Notes under the pieces: generated by a model | Database searches by the model: none | What the model was told of the DNA's origin: nothing | Seen by the model: only the letters and a program-made list of their open reading frames with translations | Made by a program: the position numbers and the translations under genes | Source of the DNA: Ambrosia x helenae | Taxonomy: Eukaryota > Streptophyta > Magnoliopsida > Asterales > Asteraceae | NCBI GenBank assembly: GCA_030844895.1 | Contig: CM061233.1 | Coordinates: forward strand, 94,945,719-95,009,718 | Direction: 5' to 3' | DNA: 64,000 nucleotides | Shown here: one piece after another, positions 44,475 to 56,188 of the stretch | Layout: every line of letters begins with the position of its first letter | Position numbering within the stretch: the stretch's first letter is position 1

Positions 44475-47063
44475 TGTGACACCCGGCAAATTATGGTTAA
44501 CAACGTTGTCTAGATGAAAGTCTACCTTAGCGAGTCACGCGTATATTGTACTTAACTGGGTTAGTTAAGTCGGGTTATGGTTCGGGAACTATCGGTTTAG
44601 TCTAGAGGATCATTGGATGTTGGTCTAGAGGTTCATTAGATGTCAGTCCTTAACCAAGTGTACAAACGGTAACGATTTGTAGGATCGTCAGGACATACGG
44701 AACATACGAGTCTCGAGTCCCGGGAATTGGTGAACGAGGGTGAATATGTGTATTTACATGTGTTATGTGTTTACAATCATTATGTGACTTGTCGGTATGT
44801 GAATATGTGTTAACATATGTTAAAACGGGGTTTAACGCACAAAACGCATGAAACCAGCCCCTATAGGCGATTAGGCAAGCCTAATCGCCCATAAGGGAGG
44901 CGAGTAGGCATCATGTGGGGCGAGTAGGGGACTGATCGCATGACTGTTCATGCGATTAGGCCCCAATCGCATGAACTTACATGCGATTAGGCTTCCTGAT
45001 CGCGTGTAAAGCTGCATAATCGCATGTTACGTGCTGGACGACTAAAAACGACTATAAATACCATACTTGACCTCATAAACTTCATTATACAAACCCTAGT
45101 CGTCCCATAACCTGCCCCAACACACACACAACCTCTGGAACGCGATTTTTGATCAAAACACAAGGATTCAAGCATAATCCATCGTTCTTTCATAATCCTA
45201 AGGTTTGGTTTCCATCCATGAATCTTTATAAACGTTTTTAATCAATCCCTAGTGGTCCAGACCTGTTCTAAAACGAAAAAGCTTTCTGATAATCGTTAAT
45301 AAGGGTTGTTAATCGGATTCTAACTAGTATACATGTGTTATGGGTGTTTATGATTAGAAAGCTAGGGTTTTTTATGATTCATAATGATGGATTAACATGT
45401 TATTAGGTTAAATCAGAATAATATTAATGTTATGATGATAATATCTGAGTAATTGATTATTAGGGTTATTGTTATGCATGTTAGTATGATGATTGCATGC
45501 TACGTGAATGGTTTTTGGATTACGTGATTGCATGCAGGGCTGATAATACGAGGCAAAACGAAGGGTTTTGGTTGAAACATGTTTAGGATGGTGTTTGGGA
45601 TGATATTGGGTAGTTACACACGTTCTGGATCTGATTTGGAGCGTTAAACGCGCGAAAAACCGGAACAGCAAGGTTACAGGCGATTAGGATTGCTAATCGC
45701 CAGTTTTTCATGCGATTAGGGCCTAATCGCATGAACTTACATGCAATCAGCCCTGATTGCTAGTTTTTATATGCAATCAGCCCTAATTGCTAGTTTTTAC
45801 ATGCAATCAGCCCTGATTGCTAGTTTTTATATGCAATCAGCCCTGATTGCTAGTTTTTATATGCAATCAGTCCTAAATGCTAGTTTACTTTTCCTAATCG
45901 CGTGAACTGCTGCTGTAAGTGTAAATTAGCATTCCGAGACCCGATTTGACATGTAGTAACATGCTAGGAACCTCGTAACATATCTAATAACTTGGTAACA
46001 TATGTTTGGATGTAATTCGGTGATACGTGAACTATGTGCTATAACTTGGTGTGCGTTAACGTATGTTAAGTGTGATTGCATGATTGCATGTTTGAGAGCA
46101 TAAACATAACACGGGGAGTCTCGGGTCACCAATGGGATGTCGAGTCTTGTACTTTGGGTCAGTTAAACAGTCACGGTGTTTTCAAACGAACTTGGTTATG
46201 GTCTGGACATCTAGGGACTAATTAACCTGCGGGTTATTAGTCTAAGTACTTGTAACTGTCATATGTTAGGTCGCCGCTTTACGGGACTAGCATAGCAGCT
46301 GAGTTTACTCGGGTTAAGGAGTAATGCAACTTAAGGTGAGTTTACGGCCCCTCTTTTAACTGGTTTCACTTTTCGGGGGAGAAAACATGTGTTAAAACTT
46401 ATGTTTGGTAACTACTGTCATACTATGGGTTTCTATGGTTTACTATACGATCTTTGGAAGTCCCGGGGGGAACCATGAATGTGCGGGTTAGCACAACGGG
46501 GAAATGTGAATAGCGCTATTGGGAGTGACCAACCCCGCTCGTCGACTTGGAGGGTCAGCGGGTGCATATTGTCTCAAACAGGAACAACAGGAACAACAGG
46601 TTTACTACATCGGGCACACATTTGGTATTCGAGTTAGTAATGGTTTTCCAATCGTGGTAGTAACAAAACATACGCCTAGCTAGCGTACTCTGGTTTTCGA
46701 TTTGTTATAGTATGGACAGGTTGACTTGGTACTTGGATACAAAACCTGTAAACTCACCAGCATTTTTGTGCTGACGTAAACTTTTACATGTTTTCTCAGG
46801 TCGCTAAGGTAGCACGACTGGACTAGGGCGCACGCGTCTGCACGGCGTCTAACTAGGGTTGCATGGTCTTATAAACGTTGAACTATTGTTTCACTGTTGA
46901 GATACTGTTTTGAATAAGCTTCCGCTGTAAACGGGATTTTAAACTATGTTTTGAAATTGCATTTATATTCATTTAGACTTGTTTATTGTGATCGTTGGTT
47001 TGGATCCTGGTTTGACATGCGCCTCGCGGTAAAACTCCGCAAGTGGATTTTGAGGGTGTGACA
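44475..47063 (+). repeat. 5' LTR of element D
   Basis: 2589 bp. U3 contains clustered GCGATTAGG and its complement CCTAATCGC (44868-45030). TATAAATA at 45053-45060. A 33-bp minisatellite follows at 45730-45890. No accepted ORF; ORFs at 44987 and 45408 are repeated in the 3' LTR and lack family features. Confidence 0.92.
45680..45895. repeat. 33-bp minisatellite in LTR D
   Basis: About five tandem units of ATGCAATCAGCCCTGATTGC plus TAGTTTTTAT, each a short hairpin. Same array in the 3' LTR at 53630-53800 with a different unit order, where the element is broken. Confidence 0.8.
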
Positions 47064-47619
47064 GATTGGTATCAGAGCCAATGGTTATAGTGAACTAGGA
47101 CTGCATGTAGAGTCTAGTCTATAGCCGAGTCGGACACACTAGACGATCACATGGTACTAAACATTAAGGTGGTTTACGTATGGTCTTGTCGGGGTGTCTC
47201 TAAATTGTTGGTCTTTCTACGTTACATCATCCGTTCTATCTTAGGTCGGGTTACGTACTTTCTAGGCGGGGTAGTATATTGGAGTAAATCGTGTACTCTT
47301 GAGATTTGTCCAAGGCTCGGACATCTCCCTTTCATACTCCAATAGAAACACTTGCCATAAACTACCGTAGTATTACGGTGTGTAGCTAAGAGTCTATGTT
47401 CGGTGACTTGAACTTTGAACTAGGAGAACACTTGGAGGACCATGTAGAGCGGTTTATCATTTTGGGTGCACACAAAATCATAAACCGAAATGCATGGAAG
47501 CCCTGGTGAGCTCTGGGTTTGAAGGGATAGTCCTGGATTGGATCTAGCTTTGATCTTGTGAACATTAGTGGTTATCTTTATCTGCGAAACTAAATTTTCT
47601 CGTTCTTTCTGCCAGAATC
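47064..47619 (+). other. Leader of element D with PBS
   Basis: PBS directly after GA. 540-nt untranslated region before ATG 47620. A 64-aa ORF at 47151 has no recognisable feature. Confidence 0.8.
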
Positions 47620-50600
47620 ATGTCTGGAGTACGAGGAGGACGTGGAGGTGGTCGCAATGGTGGACGTGGTGGTGGTCGCGGTGGTGCTGGTGGTCGCGGA
47701 GGTATTAACCTATCGCAGGCTGATCTGAACAACTTACTCCAAGCTGCCTTTCAGTTAGGGCACAACGGTGGTGGTAAGTTGATTTATCCATTTTCTTTGC
47801 CTCATTGGTGAACCTTGTTTACATTATTCGTGGTTTCTCATACGTTTCATTTCAGGTGGTCCTGTTGACCCACCCCCACCCATGTGCACCTACAAGATGT
47901 TCCGGGATTGTAAGCCCCAGGAATTCTCTGGCACTGAGGGTGCGGTGAGCTTGCTTAGGTGGTTGGAGAAAGTGGAGTCAGTATTTCTGATGTGTAACTG
48001 TCTCCCAGAAGATCGGGTTAAGTATGCTGCTGCGTTATTCCAGGATGTGGCATTGACTTGGTGGAATGGCATCACCCAGAATATGGGTATTGGGGAGGCA
48101 TATGCTATGCCATGGGAGAATTTTGTGCAGTTGCTGAAGCGTGAGTATTGTCCGAGGGAAGAGGTACAGAAGCTGGAGCACGAGGTATGGAACCTCAAGA
48201 TGGCTGGGTCGGAAATTGAGAAGTATACTATGAGGCGGAATGAGTTGGCAGTGCTGTGTCCCGATCTGCATGTGCCAGAATACCGTAGGATTGAACACTA
48301 TGTCTCGGGGTTAGTACCGGAAATTGCAGGATTAGTGGCTGCGGGAAATCATCCTACATACGCAGAGGTGGTTCGATCGGCTCATAGGATGACCAACTTA
48401 AAGGTGAATGAGGGTATTTTGCCTGCGAAGGGTTCGACTGTTAAGGCCCCAGAGAACAACAAGCGCAAGTGGGAAAATGACGGGAAAGGATCTGGGCCAA
48501 CACAGCAGGGTAAGAGGTTTGATAATGGGGGTTCTTCTTCTTCGGGTAACAAGCAGGGTGGTTATGCGGGGAAACTGCCCAAATGTAACAAGTGTGGACG
48601 CCATCATCAAGGGAACTGCGACAGTAACCGTTGTCATCGCTGCCAGCGAATTGGGCATTTTGCTAAGGATTGTCGGGCTACACTTCCATCGACTCAGGCC
48701 CCGACTACTAACTCAGCTCCGACTACTCAGGGGACTACAGGAAGACAAGGATGCTACAACTGTGGTGACACTGGGCATTAGAAGAAGGATTGCCCAAAAC
48801 TGAAGCAGGGTGGAAACAACGGTAATGGGAACAACGGGGGCGGCGGCAGAAATGCACGTGCCTTCGTCATTGGAGCCGCTGAGGCTAGACAGGACCCTGA
48901 CACAGTCACCGGTACGTTCCTTCTCAATAATCGTTCTGTTAGTGTGTTATTTGATTCTGGTGCCGACAAGAGTTTTGTATCCATGGGAGTTAGTCGACTG
49001 CTAGATGTAGTACCCGTACCATTAGAGACCAAGTATATTATTGAGTTGGCTGACGGTAAAAAGATTGAAGCTACTAGTATCCTTCGGGAGTGTCAATTAG
49101 AGTTGTCGGGTTTATCGTTCCCCATCGACCTTATGCCGGTACCATTGGGTAGTTTTGACGTTGTGGTAGGAATGGATTGGTTATCTTTGTATCGCGCGGA
49201 GATTGTCTGTTACGATAAGGTTATTCGGATTCCTCTCCCTGATGGAGAATTCCTTTCTGTGTACGGTATCAAGGGTGGTGTTCCGCTAAACATCATCTCT
49301 AGCATGAATGCCCTTAAGTGTCTTCGAAAGGGTTATCCAGCCGTTTTGGCGCTTTTATCTGTTTCCTCTAGTGATGAGAAGAAGATCGACGACATTCCGG
49401 TGGTACGCGAGTTTCCTGATGTTTTTCCCGATGATTTATCTGGTCTTCCTCCTCATCGTCAAGTCGAGTTCGGTATTGATCTTGTACCAGGGGCTGCTCC
49501 TATTGCTCGGGCCCCCTACCGTCTTGCACCTCCCGAGATGCAGGAATTGTCTAGTCAGTTACAGGAACTCTTGGACAAGGGTTTCATCAGACCAAGTTCT
49601 TCCCCTTGGGGAGCCCCGATTCTATTTGTTAAGAAGAAGGATGGAAGTTTCCGATTGTGTGTGGACTACAGAGAACTGAACAAATTGACCGTCAAGAACC
49701 GTTATCCTCTTCCACGTATTGATGATCTATTCGACCAGCTTCAGGGTTCTAGTTATTATTCCAAGATTGACTTGAGGTCCGGTTATCACCAGCTGCGCGT
49801 CAGGGAGGCTGACGTTGCCAAGACTGCCTTTCGAACACGTTATGGCCATTTCGAATTCTTGGTCATGCCTTTCGGTCTTACGAACGCACCGGCGGTTTTC
49901 ATGGATTTGATGAACCGCGTTTGCAAACCATATCTTGACAAGTTCGTCATTGTGTTTATTGATGACATTCTGATCTACTCTAAGAACAAGACCGAACACG
50001 AGAAACATCTGCGGTTAGTTTTGGAACTCTTGCGACGGGAACAACTTTACGCCAAGTTCTCAAAGTGTGAATTTTGGTTACGCGAAGTTCAGTTCCTAGG
50101 ACATGTGGTTAATGAACTAGGAATTCATGTCGATCCAGCTAAAATCGAAGCAATCAAGGACTGGGGAGCACCAAAGACGCCAACTGAGGTGCGGCAATTC
50201 CTAGGCCTTGCGGGCTACTATCGTCGTTTCATTCAGGGGTTCTCGAAGATCGCTCAACCCCTGACCACTCTCACTCAGAAGGATAGGAAATTCGACTGGG
50301 GTGAATCGCAAGAGTCAGCGTTTGAGGAACTAAAGTCTAAACTTTGTTCTGCTCCTATTTTGTCCTTACCTGAAGGCCCTGATGATTTCGTTGTTTACTG
50401 TGATGCTTCTATTCATGGTCTCGGTTGTGTGTTGATGCAACGCGAGAAGGTGATTGCGTATGCTTCTCGTCAACTCAAGGTGCACGAGAAGAACTACACC
50501 ACCCATGACTTGGAGTTGGGTGCCGTGGTATTCGCGTTGAAAATTTGGAGACATTACTTGTACGGTACCAAATGCACCATCTACACCGATCACAAGAGTC

Positions 50601-52258
50601 TCCAACATATTTTCGACCAACAACACTTGAACATACGGCAGCGTCGTTGGATTGAACTCCTGAACGACTATGATCGTGCTATTAAGTACCATCCTGGCAA
50701 GGCGAATGTTGTAGCAGACGCCTTGAGCAGGAAGGAATCGACTAAACCTCGTCGCGTTCGGGCATTGCAGCTCACCATTCATTCATCCTTACCTGATCAA
50801 CTCCGTTCTGCCCAGTTAGAAGCTTTGAAGGAGGAAAACCTTAAAGCTGAAACTATGCACGGTGCCGACAAGCACCTCGAGCGAAGGCCTGATGGCCTGC
50901 ACTACTTCGCAGAACGCATATGGGTTCCTTTATTCGGGGGACTACGGGAGCTTGTCCTTGATGAGGCTCATAAGTCCCGGTATTCTATTCATCCTGGTTC
51001 GGATAAGATGTACCAAGATCTGAAGGTGCTTTACTGGTGGCCAAACATGAGGTCGGATATAGCCTCATACGTGAGCAAATGCTTGACCTGTGCTAAGGTC
51101 AAGGTGGAATACCAGAAACCGTCGGGTCTCTTACAACAACCTGAAATTCCGGAATGGAAATGGGAACGGATTACTATGGATTTTGTCACACAACTTCCTA
51201 AATCACCAAGCGGGAATGACAAGATATGGGTGATTGTCGATCGGTTGACGAAATCAGCCCATTTTCTTGCTATTAAGGAGACCGACACCATGGATCGTTT
51301 GGCTCGTCTTTACTTGAAGGAAGTTGTTTCTAAACACGGGGTGCCAGTTTCTATTATCTCGGATCGTGACTCCCATTTTACTTCGCACTTCTGGAAGTCT
51401 TTGCACAAGGCTTTGGGTACCCAACTAGACATGAGTACAGCTTATCATCCACAGACTGACGGACAGAGTGAGCGCACGATTCAAACTTTAGAAGATATGC
51501 TGCGGGCATGTGTGATCGATTTTGGCAAGGGTTGGGAAGCTCATCTACCGTTAGTAGAATTCTCGTACAACAACAGTTATCACACGAGCATCAAGGCGGC
51601 TCCGTTCGAATCACTGTACGGACGGAAATGTCGTTCTCCTCTTTGTTGGGCTGAAGTGGGTGAGAGTCAACTCACTGGGCCTGAACTAGTGTACGAAACT
51701 TCGGAAAAGATCGTACAGATTCGTAACCGGTTGGCAGCGGCACGGGACCGGCAAAAGAGTTATGCCGATCAGCGTCGCAAACCATTGGAATTCCAAGTCA
51801 ATGACAAAGTACTTCTAAAAGTCTCATCGTGGAAGGGCGTCATACGCTTTGGGAAGCGTGGCAAACTCAATCCGCGGTATGTCGGCCCATTTACGATCCT
51901 GGAACGGATTGGGCCGGTGGCATATCGTCGTGATTTACCGACGGAGCTCGGTAACGTACATAACGTCTTCCATGTGTCAAACTTGAAGAAGTGTCTGGCT
52001 GACGAGTCCCTCATCGTTCCACTAGAAGAGATCAAGGTTGATGATCGTCTTCGGATTGTGGAAGAACCTGTGGAGATCCTTGATTACAAGATTCGTAGCC
52101 TACGTCACAGCAAGATTCGTATCGTTAAGGTTCGGTGGAACTCGAACCGGGGACCGGAGTATACGTGGGAACGGGAGGATCAGATGAAGTCTAAATATCC
52201 TCACCTCTTTCCTAAGGAAGCGTTCGAGTCGAGATATGTCTCTTCTGCAGCTGAATGA
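47620..52258 (+). pseudogene. Element D gag-pol, one stop, with apparent intron
   Basis: Exon 1 (47620-47773) encodes MSGVRGGRGGGRNGGRGG..., a Gly/Arg-rich N terminus, then an 82-nt intron-like insert. Exon 2 (47856-52258) continues in frame through PVDPPPPMCTYKMF. Gag core EFSGTEGAVSLLRWLEK and ALTWWNG; knuckles CHRCQRIGHFAKDC and CYNCGDTGH then TAG (48779-48781) then KKDC, so the only nonsense codon lies inside the second knuckle. Then protease LFDSGADKSFVS, RT (SKIDLRSGYHQL, FIDDILIYS), RNase H (YCDASIHGLGC), integrase (IHPGSDKMY, CLTCAKVK, ISDRDSHF, TDGQSERT) and a C-terminal chromodomain-like region (KVRWNSNRGPEYTWERE). Spliced length 1519 codons. Confidence 0.9.
47774..47855 (+). other. 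Apparent intron in gag of element D
   Basis: Begins GTAAGT and ends TTTCAG, 82 nt, T-rich before the acceptor. Without removal the frame reads KLIYPFSLPHW and stops; removal restores the gag frame exactly. Inferred, not shown by RNA. Confidence 0.6.
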
Positions 52259-52415
52259 ATCTCGGGGCGAGATTCCTTTTAACGTGGGGATAATGTGACA
52301 ACTCGGGTAAATCCCTCTTTTGATTTCTATCTTTTGTTTGTTCCCTTCGTTATTTCCTTGTTCTTTTGGTACTTGTGCAATTTTCGGGACGAAAATTCTT
52401 TTAACGTGGGGATGA
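52259..52415 (+). other. Double PPT-like block before 3' LTR of D
   Basis: Two copies about 130 bp apart of TTTTAACGTGGGGAT followed by ATGTGACA (52280-52301 and 52400-52421). Only the second borders the real LTR; the first is followed by an LTR-start-like TGTGACAACTCGGGTAAA. Confidence 0.75.
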
Positions 52416-53800
52416 TGTGACACCCGGCAAATTATGGTTAACAACGTTGTCTAGATGAAAGTCTACCTTAGCGAGTCACGCGTATATTGTACTTAACTGG
52501 GTTAGTTAAGTCGGGTTATGGTTCGGGAACTATCGGTTTAGTCTAGAGGATCATTGGATGTTGGTCTAGAGGTTCATTAGATGTCAGTCCTTAACCAAGT
52601 GTACAAACGGTAACGATTTGTAGGATCGTCAGGACATACGGAACATACGAGTCTCGAGTCCCGGGAATTGGTGAACGAGGGTGAATATGTGTATTTACAT
52701 GTGTTATGTGTTTACAATCATTATGTGACTTGTCGGTATGTGAATATGTGTTAACATATGTTAAAACGGGGTTTAACGCACAAAACGCATGAAACCAGCC
52801 CCTATAGGCGATTAGGCAAGCCTAATCGCCCATAAGGGAGGCGAGTAGGCATCATGTGGGGCGAGTAGGGGACTGATCGCATGACTGTTCATGCGATTAG
52901 GCCCCAATCGCATGAACTTACATGCGATTAGGCTTCCTGATCGCGTGTAAAGCTGCATAATCGCATGTTACGTGCTGGACGACTAAAAACGACTATAAAT
53001 ACCATACTTGACCTCATAAACTTCATTATACAAACCCTAGTCATCCCATAACCTGCCCCAACACACACACAACCTCTGGAACGCGATTTTTGATCAAAAC
53101 ACAAGGATTCAAGCATAATCCATCATTCTTTCATAATCCTAAGGTTTGGTTTCCATCCATGAATCTTTATAAACGTTTTTAATCAATCCCTAGTGGTCCA
53201 GACCTGTTCTAAAACGAAAAAGCTTTCTGATAATCGTTAATAAGGGTTGTTAATCGGATTCTAACTAGTATACATGTGTTATGGGTGTTTATGATTAGAA
53301 AGCTAGGGTTTTTTATGATTCATAATGATGGATTAACATGTTATTAGGTTAAATCAGAATAATATTAATGTTATGATGATAATATCTGAGTAATTGATTA
53401 TTAGGGTTATTGTTATGCATGTTAGTATGATGATTGCATGCTACGTGAATGGTGTTTGGATTACGTGATTGCATGCAGGGCTGATAATACGAGGCAAAAC
53501 GAAGGGTTTTGGTTGAAACATGTTTAGGATGGTGTTTGGGATGATATTGGGTAGTTACACACGTTCTGGATCTGATTTGGAGCGTTAAACGCGCGAAAAA
53601 CCGGAACAGCAAGGTTACAGGCGATTAGGATTGCTAATCGCCAGTTTTTCATGCGATTAGGGCCTAATCGCATGAACTTACATGCAATCAGCCCTGATTG
53701 CTAGTTTTTATATGCAATCAGCCCTAATTGCTAGTTTTTACATGCAATCAGCCCTGATTGCTAGTTTTTATATGCAATCAGCCCTAATTGCTAGTTTTTT
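52416..53800 (+). repeat. 3' LTR of element D, truncated
   Basis: 1385 bp, near identical to 44475-45859. Ends inside the minisatellite at GCTAGTTTTTTT, where ATGTGAAAAC of copia A's RT begins. Confidence 0.92.
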
Positions 53801-55024
53801 TATGTGAAAACAGCATTTCTACATGGTGACCTTGAAGAAGATATTTACACGGCACAGCCCGAGGGATTCCAGGTTATTGGAAAGGAAAATTGGGTGTGCA
53901 AGTTGAAGAAGAGTTTGTATGGTCTGAAACAAGCGCCAAGGCAGTGGTACTTGAAGTTTGATAATTTCATGGTGAAGACCGGTTACAAGAGATGTGAAGC
54001 CGATCACTGTTGTCATCTAAAGAAGTTCAAGAGTTCGTATATCATTCTACTTCTGTATGTAGATGATATGTTGATTGCAGGATCAGATATGAATGAGATA
54101 AGCAAGTTGAAGAAGCATATGTCCAAAGAATTCGAGATGAAGGATTTGGGTGCAGCCAAATAGATACTCGGGATGAGTATCACCAGGAGCAAGAAAGATG
54201 GATCTTTGACACTGTCCCAGGAAAAGTACATCGGGAAAGTGTTAGAGAAATTCAATATTAACAGTGAGAAAACAAAGCCTAGAAACACGCCCTTGGGGAG
54301 TCACCTCAAGCTTACCAAAGATCAGTGTCCCAGAACTGAAGAAGAAAAAGCTGATATGGCTAGAGTTCCGTATGCATCTGCAGTAGGTAGTTTGATGTAC
54401 GCTATGGTGTGCACAAGACCTGATATAGCACACGTAGTCGGAGTTGTCAGTCGGTTTATGTCAAATCCGGAAAGAGAACATTGGGAAGCAGTTAAATGGG
54501 TGCTTCGTTATTTGAAGGGAACGTCAAAGTTGGGTTTATGTTTCAAAGGGAAGGATTCAGTTCTCAGAGGTTATACAGATGCTGACCTGGGTGGCTGCAA
54601 AGAGACATTTAAAAGCACCACAGGTTTCGGGTTCACAGTGGGAGGAACTGCAGTCAGTTGGATGTCCAGACTTCAGAAAAGCGTGGCTTTGTCCACAACA
54701 GAGGCAGAATACATGGCTATAGCTGAAGCCAGTAAGGAGCTAGTATGGTTGAAAGCTTTTCTAGAAGAGTTAGGGATGAAGCAGACTGGCTACTTGCTGC
54801 ACTGTGATAATGAAAGTGCAGTGAAACTTGCTAAGAATCCTGTGTATCATAAGAAAACGAAGCACATCGGGATAAGGTATCACTTCGTGAGAGGATTCGT
54901 TGCTGATGGCACAATCAACTTGAAGAATATCTCAGGTGCTAAGAATCCAGCAGACATGTTCATTAAATGTGTAACGTTGGATAAGCTGAAGCTGTGTGGA
55001 GCTTCCGCTGGTCTCCAGGAATAG
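53801..55024 (+). pseudogene. Copia A reverse transcriptase C-terminal half and RNase H
   Basis: Begins abruptly in the RT palm with VKTAFLHGDLEEDIY, joined directly to element D's LTR. RT motifs SLYGLKQAPRQWY and YVDDMLIAG (YVDD at 54056-54067). A TAG at 54161-54163 replaces the expected Gln before ILGMSITR; the frame then stays open through RNase H (GYTDADLGGC, STTEAEYMA, HCDNESAV, KHIGIRYHFVR, NPADMF) to the stop at 55022-55024. A purine tract next to the 3' LTR follows at 55128-55137. Confidence 0.9.
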
Positions 55025-55137
55025 TGTTGAGGAGATCGGGGTAACTGGAGGTGCATTAAAGATCAAGGGGAGATCTTATCTACAGAAGTACATAAGAGAT
55101 GGTGCAGTTCGTGGTCCGAAGACACCAAGTGGGAGAT

Positions 55138-55386
55138 TGTTGGAGATGTTGCCTTCAGCCCACTTATAGGCCCAGTCGTTTGAAGCCCAGTATGATTAAC
55201 TTGTTGAGCAAGATTAGCATAGGGTTTTAACCCTAATTTAGGCCTATAAATAATTTCTTGTACTTGTAATATTAGTATCACTCAATAAAGCAATACCCCA
55301 GTTTCCCCCGTGGACGTAGGTCAGTTTAGACCGAACCACGTAAATACTTGTTTTCGTGTGCGTGTGTGTGTTCTACGATCCTAACA
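55138..55386 (+). repeat. 3' LTR of copia A
   Basis: 249 bp, near copy of 24874-25128. Visible differences include a base in the TATA-proximal CTCTTG/TTCTTG and a shorter GT run near the end. Confidence 0.92.
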
Positions 55387-55391
55387 GAAAT

Positions 55392-56105
55392 AATCATATT
55401 ACACATGTGAACTACATTTACATCTATCACAACTGCTCAACGCATAACAAACAAAGCCTAACCTAATTTAAATACTAACGGTCACCAACCATATTAAGAC
55501 ACATGTGTAATACATTTCATGATTATCACACTTGTGCAATACATGACTTACAAGGTTTAATCACAATTAACGTTATCCTGAATAGGCATGGTACAAATGT
55601 GTACTGTAGTTACATCAAAAGCACTTGACAAAAAACCCATAATATCATTTAACACTAACATCAACCATATTTAACATATATTTCATGAATAAAACATGAA
55701 ATGTTGTTCAACATTTCGTTATTTTATACAAAACACTCAAAAATCGATGCAATACGAGTACGAGATGATGCGATATGTGTGTAGTACACCAAATTTGTTA
55801 TTATTATATGCGAATAAAACTGTTTGCAAGTATGAGTTCGTACCTATATCGATCGTCGATGAGTTGGTTGATTTTCGTGGTAAATTGTTAATCGAATACG
55901 AGTTTAGTGAAACCCTAGGATGTTTGTGGAGACAGAGGGAGAGAGAACATGTGAGGGTTTTTGGATTTGTTTGAATGAGTGAAAATAAGTTCTACAAACT
56001 TTACTTTTCCAAAACTCTCATCCCTTGTAAAATCATAACCTTTTTTTTTAATTCCCCACATTCATTTAATCACAGCCATTGATCTTGTAAACTCAATGGT
56101 TATTA
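55392..56105. repeat. Right subterminal region of outer Mutator-like element
   Basis: Continues the CACATGTG array to about 55640. After that comes a stretch with a 92-codon plus-strand ORF (55696-55974) that I do not recognise; on the minus strand it looks like leader plus first exon (CCCTAGGGTTTCACTAAAC). No accepted gene. Confidence 0.45.
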
Positions 56106-56153
56106 TTTAGTTCTCGAGTTCTCTCAATAAAATGAATTTTCTATTAAACCACC

Positions 56154-56188
<35 letters not shown>

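Larger units (their letters stand above)
44475..53800 (+). mobile_element. Ty3/gypsy element D (Tekay/Del chromovirus-like), 3' LTR truncated
   Basis: Inserted in the right LTR of Sirevirus B. 5' LTR 44475-47063 (2589 bp, TGTGACACCC to GGTGTGACA), PBS TGGTATCAGAGCC at 47067-47079, gag-pol 47620-52258, PPT ACGTGGGGATGA at 52404-52415, 3' LTR 52416-53800 cut short after 1385 bp. The missing ~1.2 kb of LTR, the rest of B's LTR and part of copia A are all absent at 53801, so one deletion removed them. LTR portions are almost identical, hence young. Confidence 0.92.
24874..55386 (+). mobile_element. Copia element A (Tork/Tnt1-like), interrupted
   Basis: Ty1/copia element with perfect TSD GAAAT (24869-24873 and 55387-55391). 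LTRs are 255 and 249 bp, starting TGTTGGAGATG and ending CCTAACA. The PBS at 25131-25142 reads TGGTATCAAAGC, one mismatch from the tRNA-Met complement. Gag-protease and the start of integrase are at 25752-27244; the C-terminal half of reverse transcriptase plus RNase H is at 53801-55024. The part between was lost or displaced by elements B, C and D. It inserted in the CACATGTG array of the outer Mutator-like element. Confidence 0.92.
21431..56169. mobile_element. Non-autonomous Mutator-like element hosting the retrotransposon nest
   Basis: Left end AGGGGAGAGTTTAATTAAAA with GGGAGAGAACTTGAGAACTC (21431-21478) is the inverse of the right end GAGTTCTCTCAATAAAATG through ACCACCCTCTCTC (about 56116-56169). 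Both sit in TA-rich DNA, so the TSD cannot be fixed. With copia element A removed, the host element is about 4.2 kb. It has subterminal arrays in inverted orientation (22025-22500; 23960-24868 plus 55392-55640) and no transposase. Superfamily is inferred from structure; the mobile nature is better supported than the class. Confidence 0.5.

Noticed and set aside
44987..45671. ORFs on the minus strand of LTR D, repeated at 52928-53612
   Set aside because: Same LTR sequence twice, no domain, antisense to the element.
49727..51291. Long minus-strand ORFs across pol of element D
   Set aside because: Shadows of the strongly coding plus-strand frame.
53690..53800. CRISPR-like repeat array
   Set aside because: 33-bp units are contiguous with no unique spacers, and the genome is a plant; it is an LTR minisatellite.
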